A stretch of 61,314 nucleotides of DNA from the NCBI GenBank assembly GCA_900404475.1, contig OUQQ01000040.1:1-61314 (forward strand). Reading direction: 5' to 3'. This stretch comes from Spongospora subterranea (Eukaryota > Endomyxa > Phytomyxea > Plasmodiophorida > Plasmodiophoridae). Under the pieces are notes generated by a model, which was not told where the DNA came from, searched no databases, and worked only from the letters and a program-made list of their open reading frames with translations. Positions 16,286 to 27,530 of this stretch are shown piece after piece; the stretch's first letter is position 1; every line of letters begins with the position of its first letter. The translations under genes and the position numbers were made by a program.

Positions 16286-16955
16286 ATGCTTGTGTTCTGC
16301 ATTGGAGTTGGCGCAATCCTATGCAGCCTGATCAAGTTTGGACAGACCCAGATTATCGATGCCAATCGAGATTCTCAAGTTTGGGCCAAGGTGAAGATGC
16401 CTTCTGGTAATGTCGTTTGGCAAACCGTAGATTCCTGCCCGCTAGTAGCCTCAGGCGGTATACGGCTTAGTCGCCTCATCACCTGTTTTTTCTTATCGTT
16501 TTGGTAAAACACAGAATCGGGTCCATCAATATTCCTCCTATCTCCTCACTCTGGTGACGTTCTGATTGGGCATCAGTGGTTCAACATTACATGGAAGACA
16601 TGTGGATTCGTTCCTGCCGTCCGGGTTGACCTCTATCATCAGCTTGCTTTGGTCTTGACGATAGATATGGCCACTCCTAACAACGAGTTCTATCCATGGA
16701 AGGTCTGAGCATTATCATCACTTAGATCGTCTGTAAAGGTTCATATGATAGGCGATGCTTCCATTGCACTATTCTGTTCAAGCTTTCTATACGATTCGAG
16801 TGGCTTCGCTCCACGACTCGAACGTTATTGGCGAGTCAACGCCGTTTAGGATCGTCAGAGAATACTCCGCAGAAAACATCAAGCGCCTTCACTTTTTGCA
16901 TGAAAAATTCGGTGGCCCAGTCCTCGATGAGTTTGTAGTAGATCCAAATATATGA
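16286..16955 (+). CDS. Secreted KRE9/KNH1-like Ig-fold protein
   Basis: Three exons (16286-16457, 16515-16702, 16752-16955) give 187 residues. The N-terminus is a clear signal peptide (MLVFCIGVGAILCSLIKFG, cleavage expected near residue 20-24). Residues about 60-155 show the pattern of the yeast Kre9/Knh1 cell-wall synthesis domain also found in Ser/Thr-rich GPI-anchored proteins: FLLSPHSGDVLIG, then NITWKTCG, a VRVDLY strand, a TIDM..PNNEFYPWK turn, YTIRVASLH and VIGESTPFRIV at the end. There is no Ser/Thr-rich tail and no GPI signal, so it is probably a free secreted protein. In fungi the domain is linked to beta-1,6-glucan assembly; whether that holds here is unknown. Start is the first ATG with the signal peptide. 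Confidence 0.68.
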
Positions 16956-17023
16956 CACACGGTGGATATTGAAAATACACGAAAGCTTTGAATTTATACA
17001 AGAATAATTTTGAAATATTAGAT

Positions 17024-19312
17024 TTACAGTGCACCGGATTCTTCAAACGCTTTGTATTCGACCTGAATCGCATTGAAGACGCGTTCGCAGATGACAAGTT
17101 TCTCTGCACTTGTCCGATCTACTTTGTCTGGATGTACCAGAAGCATAGTTCTTCTTGTCGTTCTTTTTACGTCAGACGCAGAGACTATATCAGACAATTT
17201 CACCTGGAGGTAATCATAAACCGACAATAAGCCGTTAGAGAATTAGAATGCACTCACGACGGGAACGTTCATGTCCGACGGTAGAATCGTATGCATTGTT
17301 GACAGCAATACACGTATCGGTTTCCTTTTCTGCCCAATACCTAACTCCCAGTTATCCAACTGAAATGATATGTTATCCTTAACTCGCTCCTTCGCATCTT
17401 GCATTTGCTCATCGGCCTGACCGTATTATATCAACAACGATGTGGGGATCAAGCAACGCTTGCAGTTTACGTTGATCTGAGCATGCAACGTCCGTACTCT
17501 GGCGTTGCGCTCCGTTTCACTTATATCAGCAGAACTTGAATTCGGAGTAGATGAATACAGAAACGCATTGGCAACTGCAGAATCGTGGCCGAAAACAAAC
17601 GGAGATATAGCGGCGTCGGTGTTGCCCGGAGACGTGAACAAATCGTCAATCGGACTTACTAAATAATCACAGTTGGATTCAAAAAAAAACCGTGAATTGC
17701 AGCCTATTGCCTGATGAAGGATTGCTGTGTACGACGTTTTGAAACGAGATGTCAACAGGGGAGAAACTCGACGATGGTGCCGATGAATCGAATCCGAACA
17801 GCAAGTCTATGGTCTCAACAGAACCCGTTTTAGATGAACTGGGTTCTTTAGCCTGCGAATGATTATCATCAGGAAAGAAGACTCGTGTGAAAACCAACCT
17901 TGGAGCCGCTGCTCGAGAACAAGAGTTCAGAAGGTTTACCCTGCATTGTCGGAGGCAACTTCTCCTCTTCTTTGTGGATTGGAATGGGAGCATCTTCTTG
18001 CTTTTCTTCTGAAGAAGCATCAAGATCTGAGCCATCGTCCTTCACAAGCACACGCATTGAGACAAACGTTATTGGCATTGAACGGGCTTATGAAGAGCAA
18101 ACCTCTGACTCATTATCAATTTGACTATTATGGCTCGCCCCATTGGAATTATTAGTGTCAGAAGGTGTCGAAGCTAACCTAATAGTATGAGACACAATAT
18201 TGGATTGAAAGAAGCGAACAAACCTGCCGCCGCCGCCGCCAGAGCAAAGTCTGGGGTGGTGCCTTTTGGAAATCTTTTCCTGTATGCTTGCACGTTCTTG
18301 TCAAGGACTGAAACAAGGGACGAGGTTCTCGAAAAATATTCCAATTGATATTCCATTAACCGGACAAGAACTGCATCGAGGACTGTGTAACGCGACTCTA
18401 ACTCTTTTTTGACAAGTTCTGAAGACAGACGTTAAACGTAATTCACAGTGACATCATCACATCCACACCTCTTAACTCAGAACGAGTGCTTTCAAATTCA
18501 GCCTGCTTTTTAGCAATTGTGGATGGGTCCTCGTTTCTCTGCGCTGATTGAGTGATTTTGGTCAGCGCTTTTTGGGCACCATTTGTTCTCTTAATCAAAA
18601 CATCGACCTGAAGTTTCCATTTGTCCAAAAGCGCAAGGACCTGAATTGCCGAGAAATCAATTCGTGATAAAACCTTTCATCAAACAAGAGCAATGAACCT
18701 CTTGGTCAAACTGAGTAGCCCATATTTCCGTTGCTAGTTTGTCCATCCCTCGTGTCGTATCAGAGAAGATAGTGATGCTTTTCTGCCTAGCTTCGGAATG
18801 TCGATAAATGTTGAGAAAATCGAGACCCGTTTTCGCCGATTGCATGGCTGAGTTAACCATTGCTGCAGCGTATTTAGCTAAATCTGCCCGCAATTCCGTA
18901 ACAACTTTTGATAACTCCAAAAGCTTCAATTTGAATCTACAGGAAAACGTGCGAAAAGGCTCAGCATTAGTCACATTTCCGACATCCGAATTTTTTCGTA
19001 CGTCTCTAGCTGCGGATCATTCCGTATTTGCGGCGCTCCTGTAAGCGCTGAAGAAATGTCGATTAACTTCTTCTTCGTATTATTGAAGAAATCAAGAGTC
19101 ATCTTCTCCTAGCCTCACAAAGAAAAGTAAACGGTCGCTCCACGATTTACCAAGGCTCGTGCCCGGAATACTGTCGTAATATCTGCCAGCGCGTCGACAA
19201 CTGTGCAGATAATGTCCCGACTGTATCTTTCGGCTGTGGATGATGGTATGGGAGGCCCCGGTCCTTGACGTGGAAGATCGCGTAACGTCAGCACGGGCGT
19301 CACGGGAATCAT
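17024..19312 (-). CDS. BAR-domain protein with C-terminal auxilin-type J domain
   Basis: Eleven exons join in one frame to give 595 residues: 19312-19151, 19108-18975, 18936-18699, 18640-18469, 18418-18224, 18173-18103, 18039-17899, 17852-17757, 17710-17471, 17416-17258, 17203-17024. Residues about 20-290 form long amphipathic helices with the heptad pattern of BAR/AH superfamily membrane-curving dimers. Residues about 300-480 are acidic and serine-rich with clathrin/adaptor-type motifs, notably IDLLFGFD (about 388) and SPIDDLF. The last 110 residues are an auxilin/GAK J domain: IRVLLSTMHTILP, then RRTMLLVHPDK with HPD at about 560-562, which would recruit Hsc70 to uncoat clathrin vesicles. 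Shortest introns are 38, 42 and 46 bp. No kinase or PTEN domain as in animal GAK/auxilin. BAR plus J in one polypeptide is the odd feature. Confidence 0.75.
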
Positions 19313-19435
19313 TGTGAACCGTGGCTTCGTAAATAGACTGGTAGTATAACCGGACAAAGATGGTGTTACACATATCTCAAGGCTTTTGCTGTGAGAAAAA
19401 CATTTCACATATACAATTGCATTATCTATTATTTG

Positions 19436-20636
19436 TCAAATTATAAACTCGTCAGAGTTGGATCTGGCGGCCAACTTGGAAATCGCTTGGCAGTACTCTC
19501 GAAATTCGGGTTTGTCTCGGATCATCTTCATATAAACGTGAAGATTTTCTCTTTCCTGAATCGCGGGATTTACGGAAAGCTTTTCGCGCGCACGGACAAG
19601 AGATGTCAACCGATCTTCGCAATGCCAAATGCGTCTCAATACCGCCAGCAGGTTTTTCAAAGCAGCTGTTTCGGAATCCGCATCGAATGTGAACGCGTAT
19701 TTTTTCCATGCGGATCCTTCAACTGGAACGGCGACAATCTGGGTCAAAGGATTATCTCGAGATCACTGAATGCGCTACAGTTTCATTTACCAAATTAGGA
19801 AATTGAAATTTAACCACTGGAACGGCTTCAGGGTTGGAACGAAGACTGATATGTACAATGTTATGAGGGGGAATTCTGAATGTCAAATGCGGATTACACC
19901 CGTCATCGCAGGTTAGCAGTAGAATTCCTGGACCAAAATCTTCCCAAACTGTGTTGAGATTTTTGTTTTGGAGATCTGATGGTGAAACTCTCAATCTCGT
20001 TGAAATAGTATTGCTTGTCGATTGTTCTGATAAATATGGGACAACACGGATGGGAAATTTCCTTCCTGATCCGAGCTCAACCGGTTCCACGTCGAATGTA
20101 GATATCACTTGTTTTGGCTTCAACAGCAACCTACTGATTCGTATCTTCAACCCGTGCCCTTTGCCATCAGAACTGGGCCCAAAAACAGTGCTAATGTGTT
20201 TTGCAACAGTTTTGCGGTTGCGTTCCATCTTATATTTGGCTTTTGCTCTATAAGAGCCCCCTAGTCGACGTAAACAAGTATCGACCCTCGATTTACCGCA
20301 TTCAGTGTATGGTGCGTTCTCCATTTGTTGGCAACGTTCTCCGCAGGCCTGACTGGCATCTAAACCAATACAACCATCTTTGTTTCCCAACTCAGAAGTA
20401 TATTCTGATCTTTCAGGGGAGCTTGATGACGCGGCAGAACGAGGGTTTAAATCGCATAAAAAGCATTTCCAGCCATGTACAGAATCCTTTTCGCTAAAGA
20501 TGAGAGACATTATTTCAAAGCCATCTGCGATAACAGCGAAAGATTACCCGCAATAGCAATCGTAGTGGAATTTTTTGGAACACGTGACACATTGCAACTG
20601 TTGAACCGCTGTTACTGATGACAATTTGCCAGCCAT
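19436..20636 (-). CDS. Unknown protein with PHD-like zinc-binding N-terminus
   Basis: Three exons (20636-20548, 20493-19791, 19738-19436) give 364 residues in one frame. The N-terminus has CVTC, FHYDC and GWKCFLC, the second half of a PHD finger (C..C, H..C, W.C..C); the first two zinc ligand pairs are missing, so an upstream exon may exist (a short frame beginning MTSRSSNRKHVRAED lies near 20785). The rest is a basic region (about 110-160) and a beta-rich part ending with helices (VWEDFGPGILLLTCDDG, EGSAWKKYAFTFD). I recognise no family. The start of the neighbouring BAR-J gene lies only about 125 bases past the stop. Confidence 0.55.
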
Positions 20637-21281
20637 AATTATTGGCGTCATGTTTCTTACGATGTTTGTGCCAAGTTGTTCAAACGTATTGCACCAGCAG
20701 GTCACCTAATATTTACTCAATGGCAGTCAGTTCGTCCGAATCTTCAGCCCTTACATGCTTTCGGTTCGACGATCTGGAAGTCATACTATCATGTAATGTG
20801 ATAGCGGCACGCTGCTGTTCCCGCCATACAACTCCTCATTGACCGTTATGTTTCACAGCGTCGACTGTGTTATCGCAGAAACGCGCGTCAGTTTCATTTC
20901 GAATTGAAGAGTTCAGATCATGTTCTATGGCAAGGGCCGAGGGTGTCATCCACTGAACGCCGGGCGATCTCGCTAGTTAGATACATGGCAACAGTAAAGG
21001 AGGATAAGAATTGCAAGGTTAGCAACGAAAAAAACAAACAAACAATTTTATTATATACAGAACAACGATATGAACAAGAATGTTGTTTTTGTTCTGGCAC
21101 CAGTCGGCGCGATCAGCTCAATCGTCCAACATTACCACACGTTCGAATTGAACTGTGATCATTGAGTTCTTCTTTTGAGACGGTTTTCAACCAGCAGAGC
21201 AGGATGTACTTAGCTCATCTTGTAACAGCCCCGCCCATCTGCTCCGTGACGGCGCAACCGCCGGCGCACAACTTCAACAAC

Positions 21282-24200
21282 ATGAGCGGCGCCAGCGCCT
21301 ATGTTGACGTCGAGGCTGAAGTCTCCTCCGACGATGAGGATTTTCAGGTGTCAGCAGACGAGGATGTGTCAGAGGATGAAGAGGAGGAAGCCAGGCTCAA
21401 TAAGGAGATGATTGCCGATGAAGACGAAATAGAAGCGGAACGCCAGCGCGTGAGTCCAGCCGATCGACGTGTTGCCGAATCTACAGAAGATCTCGTGGAT
21501 GATGATTATCTTCTTCTTGAAGACCATCATGGTGTAAAGTTCAACAGAAAAAGAAAAGGTACCCCTTGATATCGCAAATATTCCCAGCCGACCTTAGATG
21601 ATTTCAAATTCCCTTTTTTTCCAGGGTTGGATACCGCCAATGATGGCAAACGAAAACGTCTACAAAGACAAACTGCTAGCGATGATGAGGTTGATGATGT
21701 ACAAAAACCGAAAGATGATGATGGAAATGGCGGTTATTCAGAAGATGATTATGGGCTATCTGGGGATGAGGACGACGACCAAAATGAAGACTGGCTAGTG
21801 GACGATGTTTCTGGAGCTCGTAAAAACAAGCGGCAACCTTCTGGAAAAGCTGCACAATTCGGCGAAGCGGGAGATATATTTGGCGATATGACTGAGTTTT
21901 TAGCGTCCACCGCTGAAGTAGCCGCTGAGGAAGATAATCATACTGTTCAAACAATGGTCAGTGCTGGTATATTAATTAACTCGCTTGGAGCTTTTTATAA
22001 CAGTCAGTACAGAGGAGAGAAAGTCAGATTGAACCTTCAATTGCGGCACGCCATATGGTTACTGCTGCCGATGAAGTAATTCGAAACACTGATCTCCCAG
22101 AAAGGCTTCAGAAGCGAGTATCCGAACGCCCCGCATTTGATGAAGATCCGAAAGAGCTAATGTTCCAGGAAGCAGAATGGATTCATCAATATAAGTTTCA
22201 GCAGCTGGTCGGTCGGGTTTGTTATTTGAACATGAGCTTGGTTTCATTGAATAATAGGCACCCACTACAGCTGTTCCTGTAATAATGGCTGTTCTGGAAA
22301 TGATTCGATTGCATAACTTTGACGTGCCTCATATCCAACTTTATCAGAAAGATTATTATATCCCACTTCAATCTTCTGACATTTGGATAATTGATAGATG
22401 CGATAAAAAATGGGATCACATCGTGTCGAAGAGAACATCTGTTGCCAAACAATGTATTGTTTCTTATTTTTTGCATAATGAATTTCACACTGAAATCACT
22501 TTGCAGTAGAAAAACATGCTCCCAATGAAGTCGATCTTCTTGGTCAACTGTCGTGTGCCGTCGACGAGGAAGAAATTGAAGAAGTTAGAAATTACGTCAG
22601 CTCCCGCACTGACCCAATAACCTCATCAATCAAACGGCCTCAACGGCGCAACACTTTGTCGCATTCCGCGCATGATCATCTTCTGGAACCTATTACAGAA
22701 TCGATGTTCTTAGAACCGCGGAAAGTTGGTCAAAATTTTAGGGCCAGGTTTCTGCAACACGAACCTTCTGATCCCGAACTTGCGCCTGAGCAATTAGCAG
22801 AAGGTATTTTTTTTAACTGGGTTTTTTGTTTTGTAACGATTGCGTTGCAGGTGCAGTTTGCGAACGGTTTCCCACCCCTGCGTCTGCATTGGCAGCAGCA
22901 AGGGCCATATGTGCGGCCAACACTGCCTTGGATCCCTTCGTCCGATCTGCAATACGTGACCGGTTCATGGACATTGCTGTAATCTGCACTACGCCGACTC
23001 AAAAGGGGAAGATGGCCATCGACTGGGGTCACGAGTAATTCTTTGATTAGCAGTTTTGTGACCAAGATTAATATTATGGCGATTAGATATTTTGAGATCA
23101 AACATCTGGTCGACAAACCGATTCGTGCGTTTTTAGTGGAAAATACGTCGCAATTTGCACTATTAACATGTGCCGAATCGGAAGGGTTTATCAAATCGAC
23201 AATCCGGTTTCCGCAAATGACTGACGGTGTCAATTTGCTTGCAATGGAATTTTGCGACCTTTTTCAGTCAATGGGATTCAGCCGTATTTCGCAGCTTTGG
23301 AACGAACAACGTCGTCTTGTCTTCGATGAAATGGTTGATCGCCATTTGTTTAAAGTTATGGAAAATGGGTCTCGCGAGAAGCTCTCTGCCGCTGCTTTAG
23401 AAGTAATTGCTGCCCGCGCTGCGAATAAGTAAGTTTTCTTGCAGCACTGCAAAGTCAGCTTATTTATTTTTCAGGCTGTCGACATACATCAACATTTCTC
23501 CTATTTCGCGAGAAAGACAAGTTGTTTGCGCGTGTAGTGTTGGAGATCGTGGTGACCCTTCATACGTTGCCGTTATTGACCGCCAGGGGTTGCTTGTGGA
23601 TCATATCACATTGCCCAATATGAAAATGTTTGTTCGTAGATCGAACGTAAACGTCAAAGTCAATGTTCATGGTAGGTGCTGTTCTAAGATTATTTTATTT
23701 TGTTCAACCTCTGCAGATTTAAAAAGCAAAAAAGGTCAAGACGCCAGAAGATTTCGGTCATTCATTGAACGTTACTCCCCTGTTTTCGTCGCCATTTCGG
23801 CTGATTATTTCGAGGGCTCGCGCGAATTCATGGCTGAGGTTGTTTTACTTTGGGACACAGTGACGTGTTAATTAACTGCTGTCGCACCCAGGCAAAAATT
23901 GCATTGCAAAGTCGTGCTGGTAGCATCCCAATTGAGTATGTTGATCCTGCCGCAGCTCGGATTGCGATGAATTCACGCAGAATGGTCGAAGAACTATCTG
24001 AACATCCAACGTTGCTTCGTCAAGCTGTTGCATTGGCTAGATATGTACAAGACCCGTTGAGTGAAGTATGTGTAGAATGCTTTCTAGATTTCGTTATCAA
24101 AGTACGCTGCTGTAGGTGTGTGCTATTGCTGCCACACATCCAGTGGATTTGATCAGTTTGCCGTTGGATCCGCTTCAAAAATGCGTCCCACGCGAGCATA

Positions 24201-26462
24201 TGCTTCGCTGTCTACAGCAATGTCTTATCGATCTCGTCAACCATGTTGGGGTAGATGTAAACTTGGCTGTTTCTCAACCACATCTGCAGGGTATTGTTTG
24301 TGTCTAATCTGTCTTCCATTTCACCTTATGGTGTGTCTGTATTTGCTGTAGGGTCATTATCCTTCATTAGTGGTTTAGGTCCTCGTAAAAGCAAATTGCT
24401 TGTTGATTTCATAAAGCGAAACGGTGCCGTATCGTCGAGAGAGGATCTACGTAAAGTGTTTGGCGACTGTGTCTGGCGAAATAGTTCTGGTTTTTTACGG
24501 ATCATTGCACCACCATTTTCACAGGTTATCAGGTGTTAATATGAACAACGCTAAAAACTAATATTCTGGTTCTAGATGCTAATTAGTCCTTTGGATGATT
24601 CAAGAATCCATCCTGAGCATTATATGCTGTCTGATCGCGTCGTTCTCAATGCGCTTGATATTGATATTCGAAGTGACGATGCTGGCGGGGTCCGAGATGC
24701 CCTCATTCTTCGCCTGCGCGCCCCTGCGCTTCGCTACAAACTTGATGAACTTGATCTTTATGCGTATGCACAAGCCATGGAGAAGGAAGGCGAAGGTCGG
24801 TTTACTGAAACACTTCAGCTAATCAAATCGGAGCTCAAGGCGCCATTTACCGACAATATTAGACATCCTTTCACGTAATCCATCTCATTGTTTCAAGTTT
24901 GCCAAGGTTTATTGGTGATTTTCAGGCCTTTAACTCCCGAGATCCTGTTCCACTTGTTAACTGGAGAACAGCCTGGTGTTACCCTGTATCGTGGCCAAAT
25001 TGTTGATGTTGTTATTACGAGTTCGAATCGCAGTGGCGTTATGACACGTTTAGACTCTGGAATCCCTGCGTTTATTCCTATTTCGGCTTATCAAGACGAA
25101 ATCACGGCTCTTAAGGCAGAGCAAGGCGAAGATGCAGCGTTTAAGCAGATCCAGATGCTAACTAAACCCGTCTGTGCGTTACTGGTTCAAATAATAATTG
25201 CTTATATGGTGATTGTTAGGGGGTCACTATTAAAGCTCGTGTTGTATCTATTGACCTTTCCAGATTTCGAGTTGATTTAACTGCATCGGAACGAGATCTC
25301 AACGATAAAACGTGCGTATCTATTTGAGAAACGGTCTGTGGTCATTAACGGTTGCCCAAGGTCCTGGGAGACGCCTCTCCGCAACGATATCTACAACGTG
25401 GAAGTCGTTGATGTTGATGATGGCCCCAAACCAGATACGGCCATCCTCGCCAAAGCACCTGCCCGAAAATTCATACCAAGAAACATCGATCACCCCTTGT
25501 TCTCGAATGTTGACCGTGAGAAGGCGGAATCCATGCTGAAAGATGCGGTTAGAACTCTTCTTGTTTGCTTGCTTGTTAATAGCACCTCAAGTCTTTGTCG
25601 GCAGCCTGTTGGCGATGTTGTTATTCGCCCATCTCGATTGGGTACACATCAACTGACAATCACTTGGAAAATCGCCGAAGATATCTACGTCAACATTGCC
25701 GTTGCTGAGCATGACAAGCCGCATGAAGTCAGCAAGGCTCTCGGACGGCGCCTTTCCATTGAAGATGAACATTTTGAGGGTAAAATTTATTTTTGGCAAT
25801 AATCTCCCTGCGTCAAACTGCGGTTACAGATCTTGACGAAATTTTGGCTCGGTATATTCGCCCGTTAACTAAGTTTGCTGAGACCATTGTGCAACACGGA
25901 TGTTTTCGGTTCGGCTCTGAAAGCGAGATTGACCGGTTACTCATGGACGATAAAGAAGATCAGGTCTACCCGTTTTATGTATGTTTACTTTCCTCTAATT
26001 CGGTACATCCAGCCCTCCCGAATTCCGTATTTCTTTGGATTTTCTACAGAGCACCCAGGATTGTTTGTTTTCTCCTATTTACCAAGTAAAAGGGTTCACC
26101 ACGAACTCGTCAAACTAACCCCGAAAGGATTCCGTTTCCAGAAACGTGTTTTCACCAAACCAAGCCAGATTGTGGCGTGGTTTAAGGCACAGTTTGCTAA
26201 GGTGGTAAAGGCAAGGGCAAAGAAGGTAAAAAGAGAGTTTTTAATGGTAATTGAATTTTCACCGTTAGGTTTTTAGGCCGCTGTCATTACCGAGCAACAA
26301 CAAAAGGTACCAAATGACGCCAGGAGTCGGTCGCGTTGGGGTGAGGCAAAACCGTCAACCACATTTTTACGTCAAACTCGTCCTGAACCTCCGAAACGCG
26401 CTCCTCCAACATATCCTCAACATTATCAGCAGTTCCAGCGACAAGATAGACCGCGTTATTAA
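21282..26462 (+). CDS. SUPT6H: Transcription elongation factor SPT6
   Basis: Histone chaperone and RNA polymerase II elongation factor. About 20 exons. Domains in order: acidic N-terminus (21282-21900); helical core (ERLQKRVSERPAFDED, HNFDVPHIQLY); YqgF-like and DLD region (23200-23860); helix-hairpin-helix reading SFISGLGPRKSKLL near 24370; S1 domain (GVMTRLDSGIPAFI near 25040); tandem SH2 region (VGDVVIRPSRLGTHQLTITW near 25610, then RIPYFFGFSTEHPG near 26020), which binds the phosphorylated polymerase linker; a short Pro/Gln-rich tail after the last intron. The last exon (from about 26278) runs to TAA at 26460-26462. The start at 21282 is chosen because it opens directly into the acidic domain; an in-frame ATG lies at 21204. 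Intron 25548-25604 (57 bp) is stop-free and in phase. Confidence 0.95.
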
Positions 26463-27530
26463 ATTTGCTGTCCAACATGGCGACTTCATTATATAAATAT
26501 ATTCCTCAATCTCATGTACAAATACCTAGATTCAATCGTCTAATACCCCACCATCCTAAAGAGGGATTTAAACAAAGATTTGAGGACTGGGGACCGAATC
26601 GACTCCAGCGGTGAACTCGGAAGTGAACCCATGGATTCGGTTTGGTTCCATTTGGGTAAGTTATTGCCGACAGAGTTGAATTCGTCAACAACTGGTATGT
26701 ACAATGGTAGTTTTGAGAACCATGCGCTCGAAATTCAAATATCTTTAAATTTGAACGGTTCGTTTGACATTTATTGATTTAAAACTCGCAGCTTTGCCCC
26801 GCTGACAAGGTCACCCACTCAACACCATCCGGCAATGAAGTGCTCAGCCTTCTGACTCAACGGTGAACAGTACTAAAAAATCTGCAAAACAGAATGAACT
26901 CGCATATCCGCCATCTAAGTCCCATCCTGAGGCCCATGCGGCTGAAGACGTAAAACAGCAATATTTGCGCTGGCAATCTTCTTAGTTTACCTACAGCACG
27001 TTCGTGTGCTATTCGTGAGCCGAACTTTCTTTCAACCTTCAATCCAGTCAAAGGAGGTCACATCGGTTATGGAATGGATTTGTAATTGTTGCGATGGGAG
27101 TTTCTGGATGGCAAACTGGATTGGTAGATCGAGAGAAAGTAGATTTTCGGTGAAACGATCAACCCGTGTTGGCGAAAGTCAACCATTGGTACTCGCCCTC
27201 AAGCCCACATTAGTCGATCAGGTGCTTTTATACACTGGAGTGCATCTTGATTCCCAGCTGTTCTAGACGTGTACACAACTGTCACGGTTGCTCAAGGCCT
27301 GTCGAAATTATTCGTTCGGTTTTCGCCTCTTCTGTTTTTCGACGCGCACTAGTTCTCGGTTAAGCTGGAATGAGCATGAAATGAGTTACGGAAATTGACT
27401 GGAAATTGTTGTTACAGACATACTCGGAAACGATAGTCGTCACTAAAATGTGCTGATCTCAATTCCTGTGCTCAGTTATTAATCTCTTCTAATACTCACC
27501 GTTCTGCCGAGCCGAGACATCTGTGTGTTG
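26463..27530. other. Intergenic stretch between SPT6 and TMF1
   Basis: About 1.07 kb with no recognised gene. A 65-codon plus frame (26580-26777) and a 64-codon minus frame (26857-27051) lack any family signature. Both flanking genes are plus strand, so the promoter of TMF1 should be here. Confidence 0.4.

Noticed and set aside
17869..18155. Plus-strand frames over the BAR-J gene
   Set aside because: Antisense shadows of exons with consistent phase on the minus strand.
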